Counted from the stretch's first letter, positions 19,276 through 27,406 are shown. The stretch is DNA of 64,000 bases from Bradyrhizobium ottawaense (GCF_900099825.1 NZ_LT629693.1:4909001-4973000); one strand, 5' to 3'. Notes: generated by a model from the sequence alone, not told the origin. Made by a program: numbers and translations.

Positions 19276-19977
19276 ATGGACAATTCGATGCCGATCTTGC
19301 TGATTCCGGGCCTTGTCAGCTCGCCTCGGATCTATGCCCCCGTGCTGCCGGCCCTGTGGCGGTGCGGCCCGGTGACGGTCGCCAACCACATCCGCGACGA
19401 CAATATGGGGGCGATCGCGCGCCGGATTCTGGCCGAGGCGCCGCCGCGCTTTGCGCTCGCCGGGCATTCGATGGGCGGTTACATCGCCTTCGAGATCATG
19501 CGGCAGGCCCCGGAGCGCGTGGCCCGGCTGGCGCTGATCAATACCCAGGCGCGGCCGGATACATCTGAGGCGACCGAGCGGCGGCGCGGCCTGATGGCGC
19601 GTGCGAAGAGCGGCGGCTATCGCGAGGTGATTGACGAGCTGTTTCCCGGTTTTGTGCATCCCTCGCGGCGCGAGGATGAAAGCCTGCGCCAGCTCGTCCG
19701 CGACATGGGCGAGGATGTCGGGGTCGACGCCTTCATCCGCCAGCAGACGGCCGTGATCAGCCGGCCCGACTCGCGACCGGCGCTGGCCTGGATCAGATGC
19801 CCGACGCTGGTGCTGTCGGGCGATCAGGACAACACCATCCCGAATTCGCTCTCGATCGAAATGGCCAGCAACATTCCCGACGCCAAACTCGTGATCCTGC
19901 CGCATTGCGGTCACCTGCCGCAGCCGGAACAGCCAGAGGCGACCGCGGCCGCACTGGTCGAGTGGTTGCAGAGTTAA
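19276..19977 (+). CDS. alpha/beta hydrolase
   Basis: A 233-residue alpha/beta-fold hydrolase. The nucleophile elbow is GHSMGG (about residues 63-68), the oxyanion region LIPGLVSSP is near the N-terminus, the acid Asp is probably in LSGDQDNTIP, and the catalytic His in LPHCGHLPQPEQP near the C-terminus. Length is typical of small esterases or lactonases. It stands between carA (divergent) and the YqeY-like gene (same strand) with a repeat cluster after it. Substrate unknown. Confidence 0.87.
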   Translation: MDNSMPILLIPGLVSSPRIYAPVLPALWRCGPVTVANHIRDDNMGAIARRILAEAPPRFALAGHSMGGYIAFEIMRQAPERVARLALINTQARPDTSEATERRRGLMARAKSGGYREVIDELFPGFVHPSRREDESLRQLVRDMGEDVGVDAFIRQQTAVISRPDSRPALAWIRCPTLVLSGDQDNTIPNSLSIEMASNIPDAKLVILPHCGHLPQPEQPEATAAALVEWLQS

Positions 19978-19978
19978 A

Positions 19979-20132
19979 GCGTTTTCAAGCGAAGTGGGCA
20001 CCGGTTCGCGTGAAGAAAACGCGTCCGCTTTAGAGTTGTTCTGGCGGTCCGAACGGCCTAGATCAGGGCTGGATTTTTGTTTTTGACGCGTTTTCTTCCC
20101 GCGAACCGGATACCACTTCGCTTGAAAACGCT
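19979..20132. repeat. paired inverted class C repeats before the YqeY-like gene
   Basis: GCGTTTTCAAGCGAAGTGGGCACCGGTTCGCGTGAAGAAAACGCGTCC (19979-20027) and an inverted partner (GACGCGTTTTCTTCCCGCGAACCGGATACCACTTCGCTTGAAAACGC, 20085-20132), separated by a diverged class D-like stretch containing CCTAG. The pair could fold into one long stem; it ends 25 bases before the YqeY start codon. Confidence 0.75.
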
Positions 20133-20157
20133 TTGAGAAATTCGAAGAGGTACCAAA

Positions 20158-20613
20158 ATGCTGCGCGACGACATCAACAATGCGGTCAAGGACGCGATGC
20201 GGGCCAAGGACGAGCGCAAGCTCTCCACGCTGCGCATGGTCAACTCGACCATCAAGAACGCCGATATCGACGCGCGCGGGCAGGGCAAGCCGCCGCTCTC
20301 AGATGCCGACCTGCTTGGCGTGTTCCAGAAGATGATCAAGCAGCGCCAGGAATCGGTCGAGCTCTACGACAAGGGCGGCCGCGCCGAACTCGCCAACCAA
20401 GAGCGCGAGGAGATCGCGATCATCTCCGCCTATCTGCCGAAGCAGATGTCGGAAGACGACGTCAAGGCCGCGATCGCGGCCGCCGTTGCCGAGACCGGCG
20501 CCGCCGGCATGAAGGACATGGGCAAGGTGATCGGCGTGCTGCGTGCGAAATACGCCGGCCAGATGGACTTTGGTAAGGCCAGCGGCATGGTGAAGGCGGC
20601 GCTGTCGTCTTGA
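20158..20613 (+). CDS. GatB/YqeY domain protein
   Basis: A 151-residue YqeY-family protein: a helical N-terminal half (MLRDDINNAVKDAMRAKD, LSTLRMVNS) and a C-terminal three-helix bundle related to the GatB tail (KDMGKVIGVLRAKYAGQMD). Such proteins may bind tRNA or tRNA synthetases; the role is not established. ATG at 20158 follows AGAGG. In many Rhizobiales, as I recall, carA, yqeY, dnaG and rpoD are neighbours; here about 21 kb of other genes separates it from dnaG. Confidence 0.88.
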   Translation: MLRDDINNAVKDAMRAKDERKLSTLRMVNSTIKNADIDARGQGKPPLSDADLLGVFQKMIKQRQESVELYDKGGRAELANQEREEIAIISAYLPKQMSEDDVKAAIAAAVAETGAAGMKDMGKVIGVLRAKYAGQMDFGKASGMVKAALSS

Positions 20614-20635
20614 GGGCGTAGAAAAGTCTCTCTCC

Positions 20636-20670
20636 GTCATGCCCGGGCTTGTCCCGGGCATCCACGTCTT
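20636..20670. repeat. class B palindromic repeat, half element left of the Thoeris-like operon
   Basis: GTCATGCCCGGGCTTGTCCCGGGCATCCACGTC. Only one arm is present; full two-armed copies are at 22179-22264, 41453-41539, 54193-54280 and 56865-56950. Confidence 0.7.
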
Positions 20671-20742
20671 TATCCCTATCCTGACACAACTTGGAAGTGT
20701 CGAGGCGTCTTGATATGTCTCTCTTGGGCGGGGGAAAATACG

Positions 20743-21606
20743 ATGTTGGACGAGGTTATCAAATCTTTGCAGGTTGGTATTGCGCGCCGCTGGCAGTCAG
20801 GCCTCGCGGAGGCTCTAAGCGTAGCGGGCGCAATCTGGCTGATTACAGAGATCAGCACGAAGGTTTCAGACACGGCTGAGCATTGGGTCAAGGATCACGG
20901 CAACCATTATAGTGCCTTTGTGCTCGTGACTGCCGCGATCTGGTTTATTAAACATGTCTATGAGGTGCGATCGGTCTCATTCAATCTACCTACGACCAAT
21001 ACGAAGATCGAGATTCGCTACGGCGATCTATTCAAGGAGCAAACTGGTTGGTTGATAGGAGTGGGAGAGTTTTTTGATAGCGCAGTGGGGCAAGTAGTCT
21101 CGAAGAACTCACTGCATGGGAAGCTTATAGACAATGTCTACAATGGTGATGCTGACCGGTTTCGTGGTCTAGTCGACGCGGAGTTGGTCGGCGTGAAGGG
21201 TACGCGAACCCAACGGTCGATCTCACCCAAGATGAAGTACGAAATCGGCACGACGGTTGTTCTCGCCAACGGCGCACACAAGGTATTTCTTGTAGCGATG
21301 TCTCGAACGCACCTAGAAACTCATAAGGCGTCATCTGACGTGCCGACCTTGTGGATCGCCTTGCGTGGAGCACTGGAAAGCATTCATAATCACGGGAACG
21401 GAGCGCCAATCTCTTTGCCGCTCATCGGCAATGGCCAGTCCAGCGTCAATATCGATCCGCAGCATCTACTACGACTGATTGTTCTGGCAATCGTGGACTA
21501 TGGACGAAAAGCAGGATTGCCAAATCAGGTGAGCATTATAGTTCCAGAAGATTGCTTCAGAGTGCTCGACATCCGAGAGATACGGCGCGACTGGAGGAGG
21601 CGCTAG
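20743..21606 (+). CDS. thsA: ThsA-like effector: two membrane segments plus macro domain (type II Thoeris)
   Basis: A 287-residue protein with two predicted transmembrane helices (about residues 22-37 and 56-73) followed by a macro-like domain (about 86-275) marked by IRYGDLF (91-97), SLHG (123-126) and PLIGNGQS (226-233). In reported type II Thoeris, a TM-macro ThsA binds the histidine-ADP-ribose signal made by the TIR protein and then damages the membrane of infected cells. ATG at 20743 has GGGGG 8 bases upstream; a TTG at 20710 is possible. The stop overlaps the GTG of the TIR gene by one base. G+C is visibly lower than in neighbours, supporting acquisition. Confidence 0.82.
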   Translation: MLDEVIKSLQVGIARRWQSGLAEALSVAGAIWLITEISTKVSDTAEHWVKDHGNHYSAFVLVTAAIWFIKHVYEVRSVSFNLPTTNTKIEIRYGDLFKEQTGWLIGVGEFFDSAVGQVVSKNSLHGKLIDNVYNGDADRFRGLVDAELVGVKGTRTQRSISPKMKYEIGTTVVLANGAHKVFLVAMSRTHLETHKASSDVPTLWIALRGALESIHNHGNGAPISLPLIGNGQSSVNIDPQHLLRLIVLAIVDYGRKAGLPNQVSIIVPEDCFRVLDIREIRRDWRRR

Positions 21607-22163
21607 TGGCCTATCGCAACGGGACCTACATTGCATTTCACGCTGGAGGAACAACTGATCCAACTGCCTCCGACATCAAATATTATCGAATGCTCAAGGC
21701 ATGGCACGAACATGACGCAATTGATTTCCAGTTTATCAATAGTCACGACAAGGTCGCTAGTGTTCGCGACACCAGCAAGAAGGCAACGCTCCTACGAAGT
21801 TTGATGGAGCGTCTAAATAACTCGAAAAATATGGTGCTTATCATTGGGCCGACCACGCGCTTTGATACGGATTGGGTGCCCTTCGAGATCGGTTATGCCG
21901 TGGATCGTTGTAAAATTCCAATCATTGCAGCTTACACTGGCTGCGATTGGGTCTTGCAGCCAATCCAATTGCGGCCGTTGTGGCCCACGGCATTCTCAAA
22001 TCGAATTGCGAATTCAACTGTTCGTGCGATTCATATTCCATTCAAGCAAAGAGCGATCGATGCAGCGATTCAACAATTCAGTCACGACAACTTGCCAACT
22101 ACACCTTTGAGTTACTACACCGCGGAGGCGCATCGGTCGCTTGGGATCGCTGCGCCTGTGTAG
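21606..22163 (+). CDS. thsB: ThsB-like TIR-domain sensor (DUF1863 type)
   Basis: A 185-residue TIR-like protein. Visible family landmarks are YIAFHAGG (8-15), SDIKYYRML (22-30), the INSHDK loop (44-49), RDTSKKATL (54-62), and the candidate catalytic Glu94 in WVPFEIGYAVD. In Thoeris, ThsB senses infection and turns NAD+ into an ADP-ribose-type messenger for ThsA. The GTG start overlaps the thsA stop (TAGTG) and has GGAGGAGG 5 bases upstream, so translation is coupled. A frame open from 21552 would lie inside thsA and is not preferred. Codon use and A+T content match thsA, not the host genes. Confidence 0.85.
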   Translation: MAYRNGTYIAFHAGGTTDPTASDIKYYRMLKAWHEHDAIDFQFINSHDKVASVRDTSKKATLLRSLMERLNNSKNMVLIIGPTTRFDTDWVPFEIGYAVDRCKIPIIAAYTGCDWVLQPIQLRPLWPTAFSNRIANSTVRAIHIPFKQRAIDAAIQQFSHDNLPTTPLSYYTAEAHRSLGIAAPV

Positions 22164-22178
22164 ATTGGTTTAGGCAAT

Positions 22179-22264
22179 ATCCGGCCTTGTGCCCGGCATC
22201 CACGTCCTTAAAACTAGCCGCAAGCAAGAAGAACGTGGATGGCCGGGACAAGCCCGGCCATGAC
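22179..22264. repeat. class B palindromic repeat right of the Thoeris-like operon
   Basis: Arms CCGGCCTTGTGCCCGGCATCCACGTCC and GAACGTGGATGGCCGGGACAAGCCCGGCCATGAC around a 23-base centre. It ends 13 bases before the start of the acyl-CoA synthetase gene. Confidence 0.75.
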
Positions 22265-22277
22265 GAGGGACGGAAAC

Positions 22278-23888
22278 ATGCTCACCGAAGCCTCCACCTA
22301 CGACGAACTCTACCGCAACTTCCGCTGGGACGTGCCGGCGTGCTTCAACATGGCGACCGCGTGTTGCGATCGCCACGCGGACGGAACCGGACGGCTGGCG
22401 CTGGTCTATGTCCACGATGACGGCACCACGACCCGCACCTCGTTCGACGAGGTCGCGGACATGTCGCGCCGCTTCGCCAACGTGCTGGTGGCCGACGGGC
22501 TGACGCGCGGCGACCGCGTCGCGGTGTTCCTGTCGCAGTCGCTCGAGCTGCCGGTCGCTCATCTCGCGGCCTATCGCGCCGCGATGATCTCGATTCCGTT
22601 GTTCGCGCTGTTCGGCGAGGACGCGCTGGAGTTTCGGCTGTCGAATTCCGAAGCCAAAGCCATCGTCACCGATGAAGCCGGCTGGGAAAAACTGTCGAAG
22701 ATCCGCGACCGGCTGCCCGAACTGAAGAACATCTACGTCATCGGCGATTCCGCGCCCGCCGGCACAAAACCGTTCTGGCCGTCGGTGAAGGCGGCATCGC
22801 CTGACTTTGCGACCGTCGATACCTCGGCCGACGACCCCGCGCTGATCATCTACACCTCGGGCACGACAGGGAATCCGAAAGGCGCACTGCATGCGCATCG
22901 CGTCGTGCTCGGCCATCTGCCCAATGTCGAGATGTGTCACAACTTTTTGCCCAAACCCGGCGACCTGATGTGGACGCCGGCCGACTGGGCCTGGATCGGC
23001 GGGCTGATCAACGGGCTGTTCGCGTTCTGGTATCACGGCATTCCGCTGGTCGGTCATCGCGCGCGCAAGTTCGAGCCGCAGGCGGCGATGGCGATGATGG
23101 CCGAACTCGGCATTCGCAACGTGTTCCTGCCGCCGACCGCGCTGAAACTGATGCGGCAGGCCGACGTGAAAAACCCCGGCGTGAAACTGCGCAGCATCTT
23201 CACCGGCGGTGAATCGCTCGGCGGCGAACTGCTGGGGTGGGTGCGCGAGACCTTCGGCATCGATGCCCATGAAGTATTCGGCCAGACCGAGTGCAATCTC
23301 GTGATCGGCAGCAACTCGAACCTGTTTCCGATCAGGCCGGGCTCGATGGGGCGGGCGACGCCGGGTTTCGACGTGCGCATCGTCAACGACAAGGGTGAGG
23401 AGCTGCCGCGGGGCACACGCGGCGTCATCGGCGTGCGCCAGCCCTGTCCCTGCACCATGATCGAATACTGGAAGAACCCGGAAGCCACCGCAAAGAAATA
23501 CGCCGGCGAATTCCTGCTCACGGGCGATCTCGGCATCCAGGATGAGGATGGTTACTTCTGGTACGTCAGCCGCGAGGACGACGTCATCACCACCGCGGGC
23601 TATCGTGTCGGTCCCTCCGAGATCGAGCACACGCTGATGAAGCATCCGGCGGTGGCGATGTCGGCGGTGGTCGGCATTCCCGATCCGATCCGCACCGAAT
23701 CGATCAAGGCCTGGATCGTGCTGCGCCCGGGCTTTGCGCCCGACGATGCGCTGGCGCGCGAGATCCAGGAGTTCGTGAAAGTGCAACTCGCCGCCCACGA
23801 ATATCCGCGCTTCGTGCAGTTTGCGGAAACGCTGCCGATGACGGCGACGGGCAAGGTGCTGCGAAGGGAGCTAAGGGCGCTGGGATGA
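22278..23888 (+). CDS. AMP-dependent acyl-CoA synthetase / ligase
   Basis: A 536-residue adenylate-forming enzyme that activates a carboxylic acid with ATP and then transfers it to CoA. The P-loop-like motif YTSGTTGNPKGAL, the A5 region EVFGQTECN, the A7 Asp in LLTGDLG and the C-terminal catalytic Lys in MTATGKVLRR are all present. It is closest in look to medium-chain or acetyl-like ligases (long IEYWKNPEAT segment). ATG at 22278 with GAGGGA upstream lies directly after a repeat. Specificity unknown; no beta-oxidation genes are adjacent. Confidence 0.92.
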   Translation: MLTEASTYDELYRNFRWDVPACFNMATACCDRHADGTGRLALVYVHDDGTTTRTSFDEVADMSRRFANVLVADGLTRGDRVAVFLSQSLELPVAHLAAYRAAMISIPLFALFGEDALEFRLSNSEAKAIVTDEAGWEKLSKIRDRLPELKNIYVIGDSAPAGTKPFWPSVKAASPDFATVDTSADDPALIIYTSGTTGNPKGALHAHRVVLGHLPNVEMCHNFLPKPGDLMWTPADWAWIGGLINGLFAFWYHGIPLVGHRARKFEPQAAMAMMAELGIRNVFLPPTALKLMRQADVKNPGVKLRSIFTGGESLGGELLGWVRETFGIDAHEVFGQTECNLVIGSNSNLFPIRPGSMGRATPGFDVRIVNDKGEELPRGTRGVIGVRQPCPCTMIEYWKNPEATAKKYAGEFLLTGDLGIQDEDGYFWYVSREDDVITTAGYRVGPSEIEHTLMKHPAVAMSAVVGIPDPIRTESIKAWIVLRPGFAPDDALAREIQEFVKVQLAAHEYPRFVQFAETLPMTATGKVLRRELRALG

Positions 23889-24231
23889 GGACCGTCGTCC
23901 CTGCGAACGCAGGGACCCATAGCCACCGGCCGCAATCGTTTGCTCGCTGGTCGTTGCCTTCCTTTGCCAACAACATCTGCCGCGGAGTATGGGTCCCTGC
24001 GTTCGCAGGCACGACAGCTATCCAGGCGTCCCGATCCCCACGGCGGCAAACGACGCGGGTTTGATGCAGATCAAATACCCTGGCGGCAACAGCCCTCACC
24101 ATTTCCGGAACTGAAGTGGGAGGAATCGCGATGTTGCCGCCGGTTCCATTGAACCAGATCAACGCATGGCTTTCGTTTGCGCCCGACGGTTGCCTCCCTT
24201 ACAGTCGCCTCTCTTGGAAAGGGAGGTCGTC
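23889..24231. other. intergenic stretch with a large inverted repeat
   Basis: 343 bases without a supported gene. It contains an inverted repeat (23894-24015) whose arms are GTCGTCCCTGCGAACGCAGGGACCCATA and TATGGGTCCCTGCGTTCGCAGGCACGAC, around a 65-base centre. The remaining 200 bases are unremarkable and should include the promoter of the next gene. Confidence 0.5.
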
Positions 24232-24498
24232 ATGAAACGGACCAGTCTGAAGCGAGCATTGTTGGTTGCTGCCGTCGTGGCATGCGGAGTTTCCGGTTCG
24301 GTTGAATGGACCAACGAGGGTCTTTCAATTTCCATCGAAAGCGCCCAGGCGCGGGTAGGACGGCCGCTGACGCCGGTCAGCGTCGCCGGCGTTGCCCGCC
24401 GAACGACCCGCCGGGCGGTCGTCGGTGGAGCCGTGGTCGGCGGCGCCGCCGCGGGCTGCGTCCGCGTTCTCGTCAACGGTGCCTACGTCTGCCGCTGA
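24232..24498 (+). CDS. small exported protein, unknown function
   Basis: An 88-residue protein with an N-terminal signal-like segment (MKRTSLKRALLVAAVVACGV) and a second Gly/Ala/Val-rich hydrophobic stretch (about 62-78) preceded by RRTTRRA, ending in a Cys-containing tail. ATG at 24232 with GGGAGG upstream; a frame open from 24166 has no ribosome site. Short glycine-rich exported proteins of this type are common hypotheticals in Bradyrhizobium as I recall. Function not inferable. Confidence 0.6.
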   Translation: MKRTSLKRALLVAAVVACGVSGSVEWTNEGLSISIESAQARVGRPLTPVSVAGVARRTTRRAVVGGAVVGGAAAGCVRVLVNGAYVCR

Positions 24499-24552
24499 TT
24501 TAACCGCGTAGCCGGCTCAATAGAAGGGCGTCACGCCTCCGGGCATGGCGTC

Positions 24553-25065
24553 CTACGGCGTCCCTATCCCCATTTCCCTCAGCGCGGCCAGCATCCGTTG
24601 CGGCGGTTGCATCTTGATCGCAAGCGGTTGCCCCGTCTCCAGTACGCTCTTCAAGCTCGACAGGATCGCAGGCCAGCCCTGGCGGCCGCCTTCGAGGATG
24701 TCGTCGCTGATATCGCGGTCGTGCGATTGCAGCATCGTCAGTTTGACGGCGTCGCCGGCCTGCTCGATCTCATAGGTGACGAGGGTCGGCCCGAGCTTTT
24801 CCACCAGCGCCGGCCAGTTGACGTTCCAGGTGATGGTGAGTTTTCGGGGCGGATCGCATTCGAACACTTCGCCGCTGATATGCACCGAACCGTCGGGCGC
24901 GCGCGCGATAAAGGCGCCGCCGACTTTCAGGTCGGCCTCGATCGCAAAGCCGGAAAAATATTGCCTGGAGAATTCCGCGGTCGTCAGCGCCTGCCACACC
25001 TTCTCCGGCGTCGAGGCGATGTAGATGGTGTAGACGATGGCCGGCTTGAAGGTGTCGATCTCCAT
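24553..25065 (-). CDS. SRPBCC (AHSA1-like) protein, third of a tandem trio
   Basis: A 170-residue START-fold protein of the AHSA1 / polyketide-cyclase group, with IYIASTPEKVWQALTTAEF at the N-terminus, PPRKLTITWN in the middle and GWPAILSSLKSVLETG near the C-terminus. Such proteins bind hydrophobic ligands in a cavity; no ligand can be named. Start at 25065 (MEIDTF), 8 bases after the stop of the upstream paralogue. It is the last gene of an ArsR-led operon with three paralogous SRPBCC genes and is the most diverged. Confidence 0.85.
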   Translation of the reverse strand: MEIDTFKPAIVYTIYIASTPEKVWQALTTAEFSRQYFSGFAIEADLKVGGAFIARAPDGSVHISGEVFECDPPRKLTITWNVNWPALVEKLGPTLVTYEIEQAGDAVKLTMLQSHDRDISDDILEGGRQGWPAILSSLKSVLETGQPLAIKMQPPQRMLAALREMGIGTP

Positions 25066-25073
25066 CGCAGAAC

Positions 25074-25535
25074 TCAGCCTTCCATTTTGAGCGCTTCGAA
25101 CGGGATTTGCAGCGGCTGCCCGGTTTCCAGAATGCTCTTGAGGCTGGACAGGATCGCGGGCCATCCCTTCGAGATCCCATTAAAGAACTTGCTGCCTTCC
25201 GAAAACCCTTCATGGGTCAGCGTCAGTTTCATCAGCTTACCATAGGGTTCGAGCACGAAAGTGGCGAGCGCGGGGAACTCGTTCTTGTATTTGTCGGACA
25301 GATTGATGAACGTATAGGCCAGCCGCCGCGGCGGATCGCATTCGACCACCTTGCCGGCGTCGGAAACGGTGCCGTCGCTGCGTACCATTTCAAAAGACGA
25401 ACCCACTTTCCAGTCCGACCGCAGGCGCGCGCCGAACCAGTAGCGCTCGGTGAAATTGCCGTCGGTCAGCGCCTGCCAGAGTTTTTCCGGCGTGGTCTCG
25501 ATATAGGTGGTGTAGACGAATTCGGGCTTAGGCAC
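25074..25535 (-). CDS. SRPBCC (AHSA1-like) protein, second of a tandem trio
   Basis: A 153-residue paralogue: EFVYTTYIETTPEKLWQALT, TERYWFG, ECDPPRRLAYTF and GWPAILSSLKSILETG mark the fold. GTG at 25535 lies within the end of the preceding gene (8-base overlap, GGAG 7 bases upstream), so translation is coupled. The first 40 residues are nearly the same as those of its upstream neighbour, showing recent duplication. Ligand unknown. Confidence 0.85.
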   Translation of the reverse strand: MPKPEFVYTTYIETTPEKLWQALTDGNFTERYWFGARLRSDWKVGSSFEMVRSDGTVSDAGKVVECDPPRRLAYTFINLSDKYKNEFPALATFVLEPYGKLMKLTLTHEGFSEGSKFFNGISKGWPAILSSLKSILETGQPLQIPFEALKMEG

Positions 25536-25995
25536 AGGAGGTCTCCATTGCGATCGACGGTAGATCAGAGGGGAGGGCATGTCCGGTCTCCAGCAGGCTC
25601 TTCAGGCTCGCGATCACCATCGGCCAGCCGCCGGAGATGTCGCGCAGGGTCTTGCCGCCTTCGTCGAGATTGTCGTGCGTCACGGTCAGCTTGACGGTGG
25701 CGCCACGCGGCTCGAGATCGAAGGTGACGCGCGAGATCTGTTCGCGCTTGGCTTCCGCCGAGCAGGGGTCCCAGGTGTAGGCGAGCCGTTTCGGCGGATC
25801 CGATATCAGCACCTTGCCCTCGTTGGTCGGCTTGCCCCCGCTGGCAAATGTGTAAGTCGATCCGACCTTCCAGTCGGAGGCGATCCGGTAGCCGAACCAG
25901 TAGCGCTCGGTGAAGTTGCCGTCGGTCAGCGCCTGCCAGAGCTTCTCGGCTGTGGTCTCGATATAGGTGACGTAGACGAATTCGGGCTTACTCAT
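25528..25995 (-). CDS. SRPBCC (AHSA1-like) protein, first of a tandem trio
   Basis: A 155-residue START-fold protein (EFVYVTYIETTAEKLWQALT, TERYWFGYRI, SDPPKRLAYTW, GWPMVIASLKSLLETG). Its ATG at 25995 overlaps the last codons of the ArsR gene (ATGAGTAA), which indicates coupled translation in the order arsR-SRPBCC-SRPBCC-SRPBCC. ArsR plus SRPBCC pairs are a common bacterial arrangement; the regulator probably controls the lipocalin-like partner in response to a small molecule. A GTG at 25998 could add one residue. Confidence 0.86.
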   Translation of the reverse strand: MSKPEFVYVTYIETTAEKLWQALTDGNFTERYWFGYRIASDWKVGSTYTFASGGKPTNEGKVLISDPPKRLAYTWDPCSAEAKREQISRVTFDLEPRGATVKLTVTHDNLDEGGKTLRDISGGWPMVIASLKSLLETGHALPSDLPSIAMETSCA

Positions 25996-26311
25996 CACGC
26001 TTCTCCAGTTGCCGTTTCAATTCGCTGAGCGCGGCGAGCTTGCCGCGCTCGAATTTTTTGATCCAGCGTTCGCCGATCTGATGGATCGGGACCGGATTGA
26101 GGTAGTGCAGCTTCTCGCGGCCATGGCGGAGCGTCGTGACGAGGTTGGCCGCTTCGAGAATCCCAAGGTGCTTTGTCACCGCCTGCCGCGTCATGGCGAG
26201 GCCGTCGCAGAGTTCGTTCAGCGTCTGACCGTTCTGGGCGTGAAGCCGGTCCAGCAGCGAGCGTCGCGACGCATCGGCCAGCGCTTTGAAGACTTCATCC
26301 ATGGCTGACAT
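25988..26311 (-). CDS. ArsR family regulator of the SRPBCC trio
   Basis: A 107-residue winged-helix repressor: DEVFKALADASRRSLLDRL, the recognition region MTRQAVTKHLGILEAANLV and a wing with GREKLHYLNP. No metal-binding ELCVCDL motif is visible, so metal sensing is unlikely. ATG at 26311 chosen (MSAMDEVF); 26302 is possible. An inverted repeat GCAACC-N4-GGTTGC at 26317-26332 lies immediately upstream and is a good candidate autoregulatory operator. Operon leader for three SRPBCC genes. Confidence 0.88.
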   Translation of the reverse strand: MSAMDEVFKALADASRRSLLDRLHAQNGQTLNELCDGLAMTRQAVTKHLGILEAANLVTTLRHGREKLHYLNPVPIHQIGERWIKKFERGKLAALSELKRQLEKRDE

Positions 26312-26316
26312 AATAG

Positions 26317-26332
26317 GCAACCAAATGGTTGC
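26317..26332. promoter_or_regulatory. candidate ArsR operator
   Basis: GCAACC-AAAT-GGTTGC, six-base arms, 5 bases before the ArsR ATG. Position over the transcription start region and dyad symmetry suit binding by the dimeric ArsR encoded next to it. Confidence 0.5.
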
Positions 26333-26433
26333 ATGTCAAGCGCCGACTTCCAGGCCCTCGCGGAGGAGGGCAGCCGCATTTGAATGCGACGGTTAAAAAT
26401 GCGACCGTCGTTCGATCACATCGGGGAACGACC

Positions 26434-27357
26434 ATGAAAGCTGCCTTCATCGAACGGCACGGCGGACCGGAGGTTCTCAAATTCGGCGAGATGCCGGATC
26501 CGGTGGCCTCATCCGGCGAGGTCGTGGTCGATATCGTCGCCGCCAGCGTCAATGGCGCGGACTGGAAGGTGCGTGAGGGCAAATCCGGTCAGCTTGCCCG
26601 TTTCCCCTATATTCTCGGACGGGATTTTTCCGGAGTCGTTTCCGCCATCGGGGCAGGGGTTGAGGACTTGCGCGTCGGCGACGAAGTGTTCGGCGTCTGC
26701 GACGTCGGCCAGGAGGGCGCCTATGCCGAGAAGATTGCGATCAAGGCAGCCATCGTCGCCCGAAAAACCGACCGCCTGTCCCATGTCGATGCCGCAGCAC
26801 TTGCGTTGGCCGGATTGACGGCGATCTGCGCCGTCGAGGACACGTTGAAACTCAAGGCCGGCGAAACCATCCTGATCCAGGGAGGCGCCGGCGGTGTCGC
26901 CAGCTTTGCCATCCAGTTGGCGAAACATCTGGGCGCTCGCGTGATCACGACCGCGAGCCGGTCGAACCATGACTACCTGCGCGAGATCGGCGCCGACGAG
27001 ATCATCGACTACAATGCGGTGGATTTCACCAAGGTGGTGAAAGATTGCGACGCGGTATTCGATACTGTCGGGGGAGATGTCGCGCAGCGATCCTTTGCCG
27101 TGCTGAAGCCAGGCGGCCGGGCGGCCTTTATTGCCTCGGGACCGCAGGCGCCAAAGCCTGACCGTAGCGACGTCGTTGGCTTGAGGCCGGCGGTCGGCCG
27201 CGACCGGCCGCATCTCGAACGCATCGCGGCGCTGGTCGCCGCGGGCGCCGTCCGGCCGCCGGAAGTGACACGCTACAAGCTCAGCGAAGCGGTCGCCGCG
27301 CACGAGGTCAGCCAATCCCGCCACTTTCGCGGCAAGCTGGTCTTTCTGGTCCGTTGA
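26434..27357 (+). CDS. NADP-dependent zinc-less quinone-oxidoreductase-type MDR protein
   Basis: A 307-residue medium-chain dehydrogenase/reductase of the quinone oxidoreductase class. The N-terminal GroES-like domain (EVVVDIVAASVNGADWKVREG, GRDFSGVV) is followed by a Rossmann domain with the nucleotide motif IQGGAGGVASFAIQLAKHLGA. Zinc-ligand cysteines are absent. ATG at 26434 has GGGGAA 5 bases upstream. It is transcribed divergently from the ArsR/SRPBCC operon, with the candidate operator between them, so it might be under the same repressor. Substrate unknown. Confidence 0.87.
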   Translation: MKAAFIERHGGPEVLKFGEMPDPVASSGEVVVDIVAASVNGADWKVREGKSGQLARFPYILGRDFSGVVSAIGAGVEDLRVGDEVFGVCDVGQEGAYAEKIAIKAAIVARKTDRLSHVDAAALALAGLTAICAVEDTLKLKAGETILIQGGAGGVASFAIQLAKHLGARVITTASRSNHDYLREIGADEIIDYNAVDFTKVVKDCDAVFDTVGGDVAQRSFAVLKPGGRAAFIASGPQAPKPDRSDVVGLRPAVGRDRPHLERIAALVAAGAVRPPEVTRYKLSEAVAAHEVSQSRHFRGKLVFLVR

Positions 27358-27406
27358 GCCGCCCCGGTCACGACAATGAAGCGCGATGATGAATCATCGT
27401 CGCGGC

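Noticed and set aside
21552..21605. Longer start for the TIR gene inside thsA
   Set aside because: The GTG at 21606 has GGAGGAGG at ideal spacing and begins the conserved YIAFHA segment; the extra 18 residues lie within thsA.
22170..23798. 542-codon minus-strand frame opposite the acyl-CoA synthetase
   Set aside because: Antisense shadow; the plus-strand frame carries all adenylation motifs.
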